Assembly (NCBI GenBank): GCA_001464735.1
Contig: LNDU01000053.1
Location: 1-64,000 of the forward strand
Source of the DNA: Nitrospira sp. Ga0074138
Lineage (GTDB): Bacteria; Nitrospirota; Nitrospiria; Nitrospirales; Nitrospiraceae
Length of the DNA stretch: 64,000 bases
Direction: 5' to 3'
Shown here: positions 17,423 to 26,287 of the stretch, piece after piece
Numbering within the stretch: position 1 is the first letter of the stretch
Layout of the letters: every line of letters begins with the position of its first letter
Translations under genes and position numbers: made by a program
Notes under the pieces: model-generated
Database searches by the model: none
What the model was told of the DNA's origin: nothing
What the model saw: the letters and a program-made list of their open reading frames with translations, nothing else

Positions 17423-18781
17423 TTAATGGGCTGGTCCTTGAGGAATGTGCGTCGTGGGCAAGTCGATTGAGGCAGGCCCCTGTCGAATGAGTTTGCTGAC
17501 GAGTAGGACAAACAGCAAGCCAAGGAGCAGATACAACCCCAAGAACCCAATCAAGGTGAAGAGGGCATTCCCCGAATGCACAAGCGGTGAGGTGCCCTCT
17601 GATGTGCGCAATAAGCCATAGACCAGCCAGGGTTGCCGCCCCAGCTCGGCGGTCATCCACCCAGCAGACGTGGCAATGTATGGGAACGGGGCACACAACA
17701 TCAGCCACCACAGCAGCCACTTCATATTGAACAGCCAACCCCGCCACAGAGCGAGGAGGGCCACGCCGAAGAGAGTGACGAAAATCGTCCCCAATCCCGC
17801 CATAACATGATAGGCATAATAGAGAAGCGGAATATTATCCGGCCACTCGTCGCGAGGAAAGGCATCGAGCCCTTTTACTTTGGCATAGAGATCTTTGTAC
17901 ACGAGAATACTGAGTGCTCCAGGAATCTCAATCGGGTTGTCGATGGTCATCGTTTCAAGATTGGGTTGCCCAATCAGATAGAGACCGGCCTCTCGCTCCG
18001 TCGTGAAGAGTCCCTCAAACGCCGCCCCCTTGATTGGTTGATAGTGGAACACCTGATCGGCATTGCCGTGCCCCGTTGGGAAAACCATCAGTCCAGACGA
18101 GATCGCGCCGGCAACGACACCGGTCCGAAGAAACGTTTTTGCATGGGGCAGATACTGACCAGATAACACATAGTACGCACCCACCGCAGCAACCACGCAG
18201 GACGCCGTGACGACCGCGGCTGTCATGTTGTGCGTGAATTGCCAGAAGAGCCACGGGTTCGTGAGCAGCGCGCTCAGGCTGGTGACAAACACCCGGCCGT
18301 CAGCTGCTACCTGATAGGCAACGGGGTGCTGCATCCAAGCGTTCGTGGCCAAGATGAAGTAGCCCGACAACCAGGTACCGAGAAAGAGCATAAGGGTAGC
18401 AAACCATTGCACTCGGCGACTGAATCGCTTTCGAAACAGCAGGATACCGAGAAACGAAGATTCCAGGAAAAAGGCGAAGACCCCCTCCATGGCCAGCGTT
18501 TGCCCGATTACGCCTCCCGCATAGTTGGAAAAGCGAGCCCAGTTCGTCCCGAACTGAAATTCGAGCGGGATCCCGGTGACGACGCCGAAGCCGAAATTGA
18601 GGGCGAAGATCTTCGTCCAAAAGTCTGCTACTTCTTCATAATGTTCATCGCCAGGGAGCAAGACCCGGCTGCGCAAGTAGAGCAGCAGCAAGGCTAGCCC
18701 CATCGTTAACTGCGGAAAGAGGTAGTGGAAGCTGGCAGTAAAGGCAAATTGAAGCCGATCATAGAGGAGCGCACTGGTCAT
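17423..18781 (-). CDS. cydA: Cytochrome bd quinol oxidase subunit I
   Basis: The 452-residue protein carries the three haem-binding sites. H19 in TASFHYLFPQ is the ligand for haem b595, a His in FWQFTHNMTA corresponds to the b558 ligand, and the second b558 ligand lies in YHVMAGLG. The conserved GWMTAELGRQPW, near the quinol-binding side, is present. The Q-loop is of the short type, so it is closer to the CIO/short bd group than to the long E. coli form. These motifs indicate a real quinol oxidase rather than one of the divergent bd-like proteins of Nitrospira, which usually lose some ligands. It is the first gene of the cydAB operon, reading leftwards. Confidence 0.95.
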   Translation of the reverse strand: MTSALLYDRLQFAFTASFHYLFPQLTMGLALLLLYLRSRVLLPGDEHYEEVADFWTKIFALNFGFGVVTGIPLEFQFGTNWARFSNYAGGVIGQTLAMEGVFAFFLESSFLGILLFRKRFSRRVQWFATLMLFLGTWLSGYFILATNAWMQHPVAYQVAADGRVFVTSLSALLTNPWLFWQFTHNMTAAVVTASCVVAAVGAYYVLSGQYLPHAKTFLRTGVVAGAISSGLMVFPTGHGNADQVFHYQPIKGAAFEGLFTTEREAGLYLIGQPNLETMTIDNPIEIPGALSILVYKDLYAKVKGLDAFPRDEWPDNIPLLYYAYHVMAGLGTIFVTLFGVALLALWRGWLFNMKWLLWWLMLCAPFPYIATSAGWMTAELGRQPWLVYGLLRTSEGTSPLVHSGNALFTLIGFLGLYLLLGLLFVLLVSKLIRQGPASIDLPTTHIPQGPAH

Positions 18782-18947
18782 GACTGTGGATGAATCCTAG
18801 AAAGAGCGCACACCGGATCTCGGAATTTCGTTACTGTAGCAACAAAACCCAAATGACCAAAGCATTGCGAGAAAAGTTAGCGAGAGGTATTCGGGTGGTT
18901 GTTGCAGTGCAAGGAATTAGAAGATGGTCTTTCTCGACCACCAGCGC

Positions 18948-19540
18948 ATGGCGAGCCGGAATGGTGACAGAAGCAGGAGGGTGGGCGTGGAGTAGTGATC
19001 GAGCGACGGCGGGTATGCAAGAGGCCAGGCTGGCTAGACGTCGCCGCTGCGCTCTCCCTGTTCGATCGCACCATGGCGACCGCTCGGACCGCCTCCCGAC
19101 GCTTCATGGCCGAGGGGATCCACCAGCCTGCGCCGTGGAAGGGCCTGCGGGGCCAAATCTTTCTTGGCAGCTCCGCGTTCCGTCAACGCATCGCCCGACT
19201 CGTGCAAGGCACGCCGCTGACCAACGTGCCCGCTCTCCAGCCCCACTTCACCCGCCTCTCGCCCGACGAAATCCTCCAGCACGTAGCCGCCACCTATCGA
19301 TTGCCCGTGGCCGCCATCCTCGCTCATTCGCACCGCGACGCGAACCAGACCGCCGTCTACGTGTTGAGGCGCGCGGCGAATGAACCGCTGCAGACGGTCG
19401 CGCGGCGCTTTCGAATCTCCCCTTCGCGCATCTCGAACATTCAGAAGGCCATCCAACGAGCACCACGTTCCCTGCAGCAGACTCAACTCTTCGCAACGTG
19501 CCACGTCAAGACCCCCATCCTTTCTATGCGGTTGAAGCTG
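18948..19540 (+). pseudogene. Truncated, frameshifted REP-associated tyrosine transposase (RAYT)
   Basis: The piece RAGMVTEAGGWAWSS (from about 18955) corresponds to the well-known NPVRAGLV...WPWSS part of TnpA_REP transposases. It then breaks, and the continuation PGWLDVAAALSLF...PWKGLRGQIFLGSSAF appears in a different frame from about 19020. The C-terminal part (VYVLRRAANEPLQTVARRFRISPSRISNIQKAI) matches the helix-turn-helix tail of this family. The N-terminal HUH domain with the catalytic Tyr is missing. It is therefore a dead remnant. RAYTs normally mobilise short palindromic repeats, two of which occur at 24.4 and 32.2 kb in this window. The remnant ends against the convergent barrel gene. 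Confidence 0.65.
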
Positions 19541-19569
19541 GGGTTCCCTTACAAGTTAAGAGACGCTGA

Positions 19570-20598
19570 TCATGACGCTGCCGACGGGTCTGTGGCAGGC
19601 TTTGTTTTGAAGTCTTGAATGATGTTCCAGACTCTCAGGACGTCGAGTGTCAGTGTCGCGCCGTACGTGGGACCGTAGTCTCGCTCCACGATGTTTCCCA
19701 TACTATCGTTCCAGGTTTCGAACCGTACGGGGCCGGCGGAAGCCGCTATGGACCAGGCAAAATGCTTCTGGCTCTCCCCCGATGCATTAACGAAGATCCC
19801 GGTATCCCACATGAGCGCAAATTCAATTTCCCAGGTCGGAATGGTTTCGCCCTTCTCGGTCGTCCTGTACTGGCCTATGGCAATCGACGGCTGGACTAGC
19901 CCCGCAGTATTTCTCACAGCATGGAGCGCAGACCCGTCGCTCTGATAACTGATCCGTCCCATAGCGGAGGCCCGGACGTTTATATCGCCCCACTTTTCAG
20001 AATGCCAGACCGACGGGGTGATCTGCAATCGCCGCACACCGGCTCGCAGAAATCCCTGTTGATAAATGGTCCCAACGGAAAATCCTCCCCCCGCAAAGAA
20101 CACCTTTCGGTCGAACAGGGAAATCCATCGCGTCACCGACCCATCGATCATCGCGTCGGTCTCAATACGAGGATTCACACTTGGAACGTTCGGAAGTCCG
20201 CGAAGTTGGTGAACCAGTTTATTTTGGAGGTATTGAGTAACTTCGTCCCCCGTGGGGCTGATCCCGGCTGTCAGATTGGTGCTCCAATCTTTCCACGCAC
20301 CACCCCAATGTTGGGTCCAGCTCATCGTGATCAAGTTGAAGCCGAGCGTGGTCCCGACCGTGGAATCGTACCGGTTTCCCAGACCATCCGTGGGCGTGAA
20401 CCGATTAATAGTCAGTCCCCCGGTAATCGTGGAATACTGGTCGGGGAACGACATACTCCCCCAGTGGACGGATGGTGCGGGAGTTTCACTCCAGGCCGGA
20501 GTAGAGATGATTCCGACGAGCAGCAGCACACCACTGATCTGCGTCGCTCTTCGTCGCCAAGACCATGGTGTTACTCTTAATGAGAACTCCCGCTTCAT
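19570..20598 (-). CDS. Predicted outer-membrane beta-barrel protein, unknown function
   Basis: The 342-residue product has an Arg-rich N-terminus and a signal peptide (ISGVLLLVGIISTPAWS). The mature part is rich in Gly, Thr, Ser and aromatic residues with alternating hydrophobic strands (TITGGLTINRFTP, GTTLGFNLITMSWTQHWGGAW, FFAGGGFSVGTIYQQGFLRAGVRRLQITPSVW), as in 10-14-stranded barrels. AAGGTGG precedes the ATG at 20598. I could not match it to a named family; LpxR-like lipid A deacylases were considered, but their catalytic motifs are not visible. It is flanked by a dead transposase and the divergent carboxylase operon, so context gives no clue to function. Confidence 0.65.
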   Translation of the reverse strand: MKREFSLRVTPWSWRRRATQISGVLLLVGIISTPAWSETPAPSVHWGSMSFPDQYSTITGGLTINRFTPTDGLGNRYDSTVGTTLGFNLITMSWTQHWGGAWKDWSTNLTAGISPTGDEVTQYLQNKLVHQLRGLPNVPSVNPRIETDAMIDGSVTRWISLFDRKVFFAGGGFSVGTIYQQGFLRAGVRRLQITPSVWHSEKWGDINVRASAMGRISYQSDGSALHAVRNTAGLVQPSIAIGQYRTTEKGETIPTWEIEFALMWDTGIFVNASGESQKHFAWSIAASAGPVRFETWNDSMGNIVERDYGPTYGATLTLDVLRVWNIIQDFKTKPATDPSAAS

Positions 20599-20882
20599 TG
20601 GCAGAGACCACCTTTCATGAAAAACATCTAAGCCTGGCTACGACCAGTCTATAAAGGAACGCTCCCAGCATATCGGAATGCCGGAAACGGACGAATTCTA
20701 CACGACACGGATGGAGCTGGCGACTAAATTATCGACGACTGCGACGATCAACCCTTCGCCCGGATGACTCACACTGCTGATTTGTAACTGCGTCTCTCGA
20801 CAGGCTTCTCAATCCTATGCTAGCTTACACATTCGTTTTTCCTTACTCATTGCTTTCCACGCGAGAGCTGACAGGCTCAGAC

Positions 20883-22301
20883 ATGTTCAAGAAAATCTTG
20901 ATCGCCAATCGCGGTGAAATTGCCATGCGGATCATCCGCGCTTGCCGCGAATTGAACATCGCCACCGCTGCCATCTATTCCGAAGCAGATTCGACAGGGA
21001 TTTACGTCAAGAAGGCGGACGAATCCTACCTGGTCGGGCCTGGGCCGGTGAAGGGGTTCTTGGATAGTAAGCAGATCGTCGATCTGGCCCAACGGATCGG
21101 CGCCGATGCTGTCCATCCCGGGTACGGGTTTCTGTCGGAAAATGCGGAGTTCGCTGAGCTCTGCCAGGCTTCCGGCATCACATTCATCGGCCCCTCTACC
21201 CATGCCATTACTCTGATGGGCAGCAAGGTCAAGGCGCGCGAGCTGGCCGAATCCACCGGCGTGCCGATCGTGCCAGGTACAGATGGGGCTATCGCCAGCG
21301 TTAAAGACGCCCTGGCCTTTGCAAGAAAGTCGGGCTATCCGGTCATGATCAAGGCGAGCGCCGGCGGCGGCGGTCGCGGGCTTCGCGTGGTCCGGTCCGA
21401 CGATGAGCTGCGAGAGAACATGGACGTTGCGGCGCGCGAGGCCCAGGCCTCCTTCGGCGACGGCAGTGTCTTCATCGAAAAATATATCGAGCGGCCGCAT
21501 CACATCGAATTCCAAATACTAGGCGATCGGCATGGCAATATTATCCATCTCGGGGAGCGAGACTGTTCGATCCAGCGACGACACCAGAAGCTGATCGAGA
21601 TCGCCCCCTCGTTGATTCTGACCCAAGCGCTCAGGGAAGAGATGGGCAACTCCGCCATCGCCATCGCGCGCGCGGTGAACTACGACAACGCAGGAACCGT
21701 GGAGTTTCTGCTCGATCAAGAGGGCAAATTCTACTTTATTGAGATGAATCCGCGCCTTCAAGTCGAGCACACGGTGACAGAGCAGATCACAGCCATTGAT
21801 ATCGTGCGGAATCAGATTAAGATCGCGGCGGGCCTGCCGCTCAGCATCCAGCAAAAGGACGTGATCCTCCAGGGCCACGCAATCCAGTGCCGGATCAATG
21901 CGGAAGACCCGAAAAACAATTTCCTGCCCTGCACAGGCACGGTCACGGCTTACCTCTCTCCCGGTGGAATCGGTGTGCGCATCGACGGCGCCGTGTACAA
22001 GGATTACACGATCCCGCCCTATTATGACGCCCTGCTGGCCAAGTTGACGGTTCGGGGCCGCACCTGGGAAGAAACCGTCAGCCGTATGCGCCGGTCCCTT
22101 GAAGAGTACGTGCTCCGTGGAGTGAAAACCACGATTCCCTTCATGGAAGCGATTATGCAGGAACCGGACTTTATTGCGGGACGGTTCGACACGTCGTATC
22201 TGGAAACCCATCCTGAGTTGTACTCGTATCACGAGTTTGAGCAGCCGGAGGATCTGGTGCTGGCGCTGTCTGCCGCGATCGCTGCCTACGAAGGACTCTA
22301 A
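20883..22301 (+). CDS. pycA: Biotin carboxylase subunit (pyruvate or 2-oxoglutarate carboxylase A)
   Basis: The 472-residue protein from the ATG at 20883 has the full biotin carboxylase fold: MFKKILIANRGEIAMRIIRACRE at the start, the Gly-rich ATP lid SAGGGGRGLR, the metal and ATP residues in VEFLLDQEGKFYFIEMNPRLQVEH, and the C-terminal YDALLAKL. It carboxylates the biotin of the partner subunit with ATP and bicarbonate. The next gene encodes the carboxyltransferase plus biotin carrier, so the pair is a two-subunit carboxylase of the PycAB/CfiAB type. Pyruvate carboxylase (making oxaloacetate) is the default call; 2-oxoglutarate carboxylase of the reductive TCA cycle has the same architecture and cannot be excluded. 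A start at 20817 would add 22 non-conserved residues. Confidence 0.92.
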   Translation: MFKKILIANRGEIAMRIIRACRELNIATAAIYSEADSTGIYVKKADESYLVGPGPVKGFLDSKQIVDLAQRIGADAVHPGYGFLSENAEFAELCQASGITFIGPSTHAITLMGSKVKARELAESTGVPIVPGTDGAIASVKDALAFARKSGYPVMIKASAGGGGRGLRVVRSDDELRENMDVAAREAQASFGDGSVFIEKYIERPHHIEFQILGDRHGNIIHLGERDCSIQRRHQKLIEIAPSLILTQALREEMGNSAIAIARAVNYDNAGTVEFLLDQEGKFYFIEMNPRLQVEHTVTEQITAIDIVRNQIKIAAGLPLSIQQKDVILQGHAIQCRINAEDPKNNFLPCTGTVTAYLSPGGIGVRIDGAVYKDYTIPPYYDALLAKLTVRGRTWEETVSRMRRSLEEYVLRGVKTTIPFMEAIMQEPDFIAGRFDTSYLETHPELYSYHEFEQPEDLVLALSAAIAAYEGL

Positions 22302-22344
22302 TTCAACCAAACTCTCTGCTTCCCAAAGAGATGTATTAACCATC

Positions 22345-24300
22345 ATGGCGAAAAGACGACCACCAACGAAGAAACCGCAGAAAAAGACCAGATCGTCCAC
22401 TCCGGCGATCAAGACCTCAAAAAGCGTCGCGTCCCGCCCCAGCGAGTTCACAATCACACCGGCCGCCGGTAAACCGGTCCTGATCACGGATGTCGCGCTC
22501 CGGGACGGCCATCAGTCGTTGCTGGCAACGCGCATGCGCACGGAAGACATGCTACCCATCGCGCAAAAGCTTGATGGGGTCGGCTATTGGTCGCTGGAAG
22601 TCTGGGGCGGCGCCACTTTCGACACCTGCTTGCGCTTCCTCAAAGAAGATCCCTGGGAACGGCTCCGGGCCCTGCGGGCCGCCATGCCCAACACCAAGCT
22701 CCAAATGCTGTTGCGCGGACAAAACCTGGTCGGCTATCGCCATTACGCCGACGACGTGGTGGAGCGGTTCATCGAACGGTCGGCCACGAACGGCATCGAT
22801 GTCTTCCGCATCTTCGACGCCCTTAACGACGTGCGAAATCTCGATCGGGCCGTAAGCGAAGTGAAGGCCGTCGGCAAACATGCGGAAGCCACCATCTGTT
22901 ACACCATCAGCCCAGTCCATAGCATCAACCGGTTTGTGGATCTGGCCAAGAAGTTGGAAGATCTGGGGACAGATACGATTTGTATCAAGGACATGGCCGG
23001 ACTCTTGGCCCCCCTCGACGCCTACCATCTGGTGCGGCGGCTGAAGGCTGCCGTCAAGGTCCCACTTCATCTCCACTCGCATTACACCTCCGGTATGGCT
23101 TCCATGACCTCGTTGATGGCGATCCTCGGAGGCCTCGATATGCTCGATACCTCCATCTCGCCGCTGGCAGGGGGAACCTCTCACCCGGCCACGGAAACGC
23201 TGGTCGCGTCACTCCAGAATACCCCCTACGACACGGGACTGGAGCTCGCATCCTTCCAGCCGATCACCGAACACTTCAGAACGGTTCGCCGAAAATACCG
23301 CCAGTTCGAGAGCGATTTTACCGGCGTGGATGCAGAAATTCTCATGTCGCAGATTCCCGGCGGGATGCTGTCGAACTTGGCCGCGCAGTTGACGGAGCAG
23401 AATGCCCTGGACCGGATGAAAGAAGTCCTCGACGAAGTCCCGCGTGTGCGAAAGGAAATGGGCTATCCCCCACTCGTCACCCCTACCAGCCAAATCGTCG
23501 GAACGCAGGCGACACTCAATGTGCTGACCGGTGATCGATATAAGGTCATCACCACCGAAACGAAAAACTACTTCCTGGGATTATATGGCCGTGCTCCTGG
23601 ACAGGTCGATCTCGACGTGATGGCACGCGCCACCGGCGATGAAACGCCAATCAAAACCAGGCCGGCTGATCGCCTAGAGCCGGAATTGGATGAGGCGAAA
23701 AAAGAGCTTCCGGACTCGGCTCAGACCGTCGAGGACCAGCTGTCGTTCGTGCTGTTTCCCACCATCGCGCGAGACTTTTTCGAAGCCCGAGAGAAAGGCG
23801 AGTTGATCCCTGAGCCGCTCGAATTGGGATCGGCGAAAGGGCCTACCACTGCCCACGAATTACACCTGGCTCCCGTGGAATTCAACGTGACGGTGCACGG
23901 TGAGACCTATCATGTGAAGGTCTCGGGCTCTGGCCGAAAGATCGACGGACGCAAGCCCTACTATATCCGTGTCAACGATAAGCTCGAAGAAGTGTCACTC
24001 GAACCCATCCAGGAAGTGCTCGCCGGTGTCCCGGAGTCCCAGGATACGGGATCGGCAGGAAAACCCAAACGTCCCAGACCATCAAAACCAGGTGATGTGG
24101 CTCCACCCATGCCCGGCCGAGTGGTGAAACTTCTGGTGGCCGTCGACGATCGCGTCAAGACCGGGGATCCTCTGTTGATCATTGAAGCGATGAAGATGGA
24201 AAGCCGGGTGCCGGCGCCAATCGATGGGAGAGTCGTTGCGATCCTGACTGCCGAGGGCGACAATGTGAAGACGGATGAGACGGTCATCCAACTGGAGTAA
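22345..24300 (+). CDS. pycB: Carboxyltransferase and biotin carrier subunit (pyruvate carboxylase B type)
   Basis: From the ATG at 22345 the product has 651 residues. After a Lys-rich leader (about 1-45), a TIM-barrel carboxyltransferase domain begins with ALRDGHQSLLATRMR and contains FRIFDALNDVRN, CIKDMAGLLAP with the Lys that is carboxylated in this family, and the metal-binding HLHSHYTSGMA. A conserved C-terminal carboxylase domain follows (about 330-480). The last 75 residues are a biotinyl domain with the biotin attachment Lys about position 617 in EAMKMES. It transfers the carboxyl group from biotin to a 2-oxo acid. The gene follows pycA by 43 bases and is almost certainly in the same operon. 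Confidence 0.92.
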   Translation: MAKRRPPTKKPQKKTRSSTPAIKTSKSVASRPSEFTITPAAGKPVLITDVALRDGHQSLLATRMRTEDMLPIAQKLDGVGYWSLEVWGGATFDTCLRFLKEDPWERLRALRAAMPNTKLQMLLRGQNLVGYRHYADDVVERFIERSATNGIDVFRIFDALNDVRNLDRAVSEVKAVGKHAEATICYTISPVHSINRFVDLAKKLEDLGTDTICIKDMAGLLAPLDAYHLVRRLKAAVKVPLHLHSHYTSGMASMTSLMAILGGLDMLDTSISPLAGGTSHPATETLVASLQNTPYDTGLELASFQPITEHFRTVRRKYRQFESDFTGVDAEILMSQIPGGMLSNLAAQLTEQNALDRMKEVLDEVPRVRKEMGYPPLVTPTSQIVGTQATLNVLTGDRYKVITTETKNYFLGLYGRAPGQVDLDVMARATGDETPIKTRPADRLEPELDEAKKELPDSAQTVEDQLSFVLFPTIARDFFEAREKGELIPEPLELGSAKGPTTAHELHLAPVEFNVTVHGETYHVKVSGSGRKIDGRKPYYIRVNDKLEEVSLEPIQEVLAGVPESQDTGSAGKPKRPRPSKPGDVAPPMPGRVVKLLVAVDDRVKTGDPLLIIEAMKMESRVPAPIDGRVVAILTAEGDNVKTDETVIQLE

Positions 24301-24436
24301 TCCCATCACCGGCTCGACCCCATGCCCCTGACCAGGAGGGCTTTGTGCTGCATATCGAGAAGCTGTTGCAAAACAATCAATTGGAGAGCATCGCACATCT
24401 ATTGCACGGACCTAAAGGCTCATCGCAGAATCTTAG

Positions 24437-24557
24437 AGGATGGTGAAAAAGCTCGTCCAGCAAGGCCGCAGCGAGCGAAAGGCCGAGGCGTACGCGGTCG
24501 GTACGTTGAGGCCTTGAGTGATGCGAGAACGACGCTGGCGGGCTTTTGCAACATCCT
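24437..24557 (+). repeat. Dispersed 121-bp palindrome-ended repeat, copy A
   Basis: The element begins AGGATGGTGAAAAAG and ends CTTTTGCAACATCCT, imperfect inverted termini. Its body (CCAGCAAGGCCGCAGCGAGCG ... GGTACGTTGAG ... GCGAGAACG) matches copy B at 32231-32350 in opposite orientation at about four of five positions by eye. It looks like a MITE or REP-type element. Its right part overlaps the 5' end of the hydrolase gene. Confidence 0.8.
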
Positions 24558-25488
24558 CGTCCTCTGTCTCGTATCGTCCTTCATGACCGCTTGTGCGCCG
24601 CCCTCACAAATCCCGCCCTATTTTGAAACGTTGGAACGCGCCCCGATTGAGCGCATCTTGATCAAAACCGTGCTCGTCCATGGACAACGGATCGCCTATC
24701 TCGATATCGGGACAGGCCCTCCGGTCATTCTCATCCACGGCTTTGGCGGATCGATGTGGCAATGGGAGCATCAGCAACATGCCTTGTCTCAACATTTTCG
24801 TACCCTGACACTCGACCTACCCGGCTCTGGGTTGTCCGATAAGCCGGACATTGAGTACCTACCGAATCAGATGTTGGACTTCTGTATCGGATTCATGGAC
24901 GCCCTACAGATTCCTCACGCCACGCTAGTTGGCAATTCTATGGGCGCAGGGTTGGCCATTGGCATGACCTTGACCCACCCCACCCGTGTCGATAAGCTCG
25001 TGCTCATCAGCGGACTACCGTCTCAGGTCATGGCCAAGCTCACCAGCCGGTCGTTCAGGCAAGCTCTGGAATCTCGAGCCCCTTCCTGGCTCGTCTCCTT
25101 CGGCAACTGGCTGTTCGGCGGGCTGGTCACCGATTCTGTCCTGAAAGAAATCGTCCACAACCACACTCTGCTCACCCCGGCCGTCATCGAACGGTCCAAC
25201 CAGAATCGCCGACGCCCCGGCATCATCAAACCCATCATGGCCGTCAGGAATGCCCTCCCTTCCTGGGAAGCCGATTTCGCCCCACACCTCAGCAGCATCA
25301 CGCACCCAACCATGATCATCTGGGGTGAACACGACCGGGTGTTCCCCCTGGCTGTGGGTGAAGAGCTGCACTACCGAATTCGCGGATCCACGTTCGTCAG
25401 AATTCCCAAGGCCGGTCACATGCCGCAATGGGAACAGCCAGACCTGGTCAACCGATCGGTGATCGCGTATATTCAACCGTCACCCTGA
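24514..25488 (+). CDS. Alpha/beta-hydrolase, predicted lipoprotein
   Basis: The hydrolase fold is complete: oxyanion HGFGGS, nucleophile Ser in VGNSMGAG, acidic residue in WGEHDRVFP and catalytic His in KAGHMPQWEQP. It belongs to the broad esterase/lipase/haloperoxidase-like group, so the substrate is unknown. A TTG at 24514 gives a leader (SDARTTLAGFCNILVLCLVSSF) ending in a lipobox-like MTAC, so the protein would be lipid-anchored; the ATG at 24583 inside this leader would instead give a cytoplasmic form. The TTG and the first part of the leader lie within the dispersed repeat at 24437-24557, suggesting that the repeat altered or supplied the 5' end. The next gene is a lipoprotein peroxidase. 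Confidence 0.8.
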   Translation: MSDARTTLAGFCNILVLCLVSSFMTACAPPSQIPPYFETLERAPIERILIKTVLVHGQRIAYLDIGTGPPVILIHGFGGSMWQWEHQQHALSQHFRTLTLDLPGSGLSDKPDIEYLPNQMLDFCIGFMDALQIPHATLVGNSMGAGLAIGMTLTHPTRVDKLVLISGLPSQVMAKLTSRSFRQALESRAPSWLVSFGNWLFGGLVTDSVLKEIVHNHTLLTPAVIERSNQNRRRPGIIKPIMAVRNALPSWEADFAPHLSSITHPTMIIWGEHDRVFPLAVGEELHYRIRGSTFVRIPKAGHMPQWEQPDLVNRSVIAYIQPSP

Positions 25489-25540
25489 ATAGAGGGGTCG
25501 AGTGGGATCCCCACTCGTTATCTTCAGAAAGGAGCCTACA

Positions 25541-26206
25541 ATGCAGACGAGATATGCTGGTTTCATTAGCACCACGCTGTACCTTTCGCTTGGCCTTGTT
25601 GGATGTCAAACGATGGGAGGATCAACCGGTGCTGGCTTTTCCTACAAGAATATGCCGGTGGCAGATGGAACTGCTGTTGCGGGGGAAGGCAACAAGGTCC
25701 TCTTCAAGGGCGACCCGTTGACGCTCACCGGTAACGGAGTCAAAGTCGGCGACGCGCTCCGCGATGTGAAGGTCGCGCAGAACGACTTGTCCCTCGTGAA
25801 CATCGCGCAGACCAAAGGCGCGGGAAAAGTCCGTATCATCAGTGTGGTCCCCTCGCTCGACACCCCGGTCTGCGAACAACAGACGCATCTTTTGAGCGAG
25901 CGCAACAAAGGCCTTGATAAGCTGGTCGAACTCATCACCGTGAGCGTCGATACGCCCTTCGCCCAAAAACGGTTTGCGACAGAAGCGAAAATTGCCAACG
26001 TCACCTTCCTATCCGACTACCGGGGTGCCGAGTTTGGCAAGACGCATGGTCTCTTTTTGGAAGGGCCGCACATTTTGACGAGAGCGGTCCTGGTCGTCGA
26101 TAAGACGAACACCATTCGTTATCTTCAAGTTACCCCGGAGCTCACTCAACTCCCGGATATGGAAGAAGCTTTGCAATTTGCTCGTCGATTAGTGACGGAG
26201 AGTTAA
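25541..26206 (+). CDS. tpx: Lipoprotein thiol peroxidase (Tpx-type peroxiredoxin) lacking the resolving Cys
   Basis: AAAGGAG precedes the ATG at 25541. The 221-residue product begins with a lipoprotein signal (lipobox LVGC, Cys 22), unusual for Tpx, which is generally soluble. The Tpx domain is clear: FKGDPLTLTGNGVKVGD, the peroxidatic Cys about position 111 in SLDTPVCEQQT, then VSVDTPFAQKRF and FLSDYRGAEFGKTHGL. In E. coli Tpx the resolving Cys follows in SRFC; here the equivalent is KRFA, and there is no other Cys in the mature domain apart from the lipidated one. It should therefore act as a one-Cys peroxidase in the envelope, needing an external thiol. SthA is encoded downstream. Confidence 0.88.
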   Translation: MQTRYAGFISTTLYLSLGLVGCQTMGGSTGAGFSYKNMPVADGTAVAGEGNKVLFKGDPLTLTGNGVKVGDALRDVKVAQNDLSLVNIAQTKGAGKVRIISVVPSLDTPVCEQQTHLLSERNKGLDKLVELITVSVDTPFAQKRFATEAKIANVTFLSDYRGAEFGKTHGLFLEGPHILTRAVLVVDKTNTIRYLQVTPELTQLPDMEEALQFARRLVTES

Positions 26207-26287
26207 CTAGCAGATATCTTGAAGCTGAGCTCCTGGGGGAGCTTTGAGTCGCTCTCCCAGGTACCTCCTCACCTTCCCAAAGCTCTA

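Noticed and set aside
18790..19383. A 197-residue open frame on the plus strand as a gene
   Set aside because: Only the short segment RAGMVTEAGGWAWSS fits a family (RAYT), and the continuation lies in another frame. It is part of the pseudogene.
21519..22487. A 322-residue frame opposite the biotin carboxylase genes
   Set aside because: It is antisense to two well-conserved genes and resembles no family.
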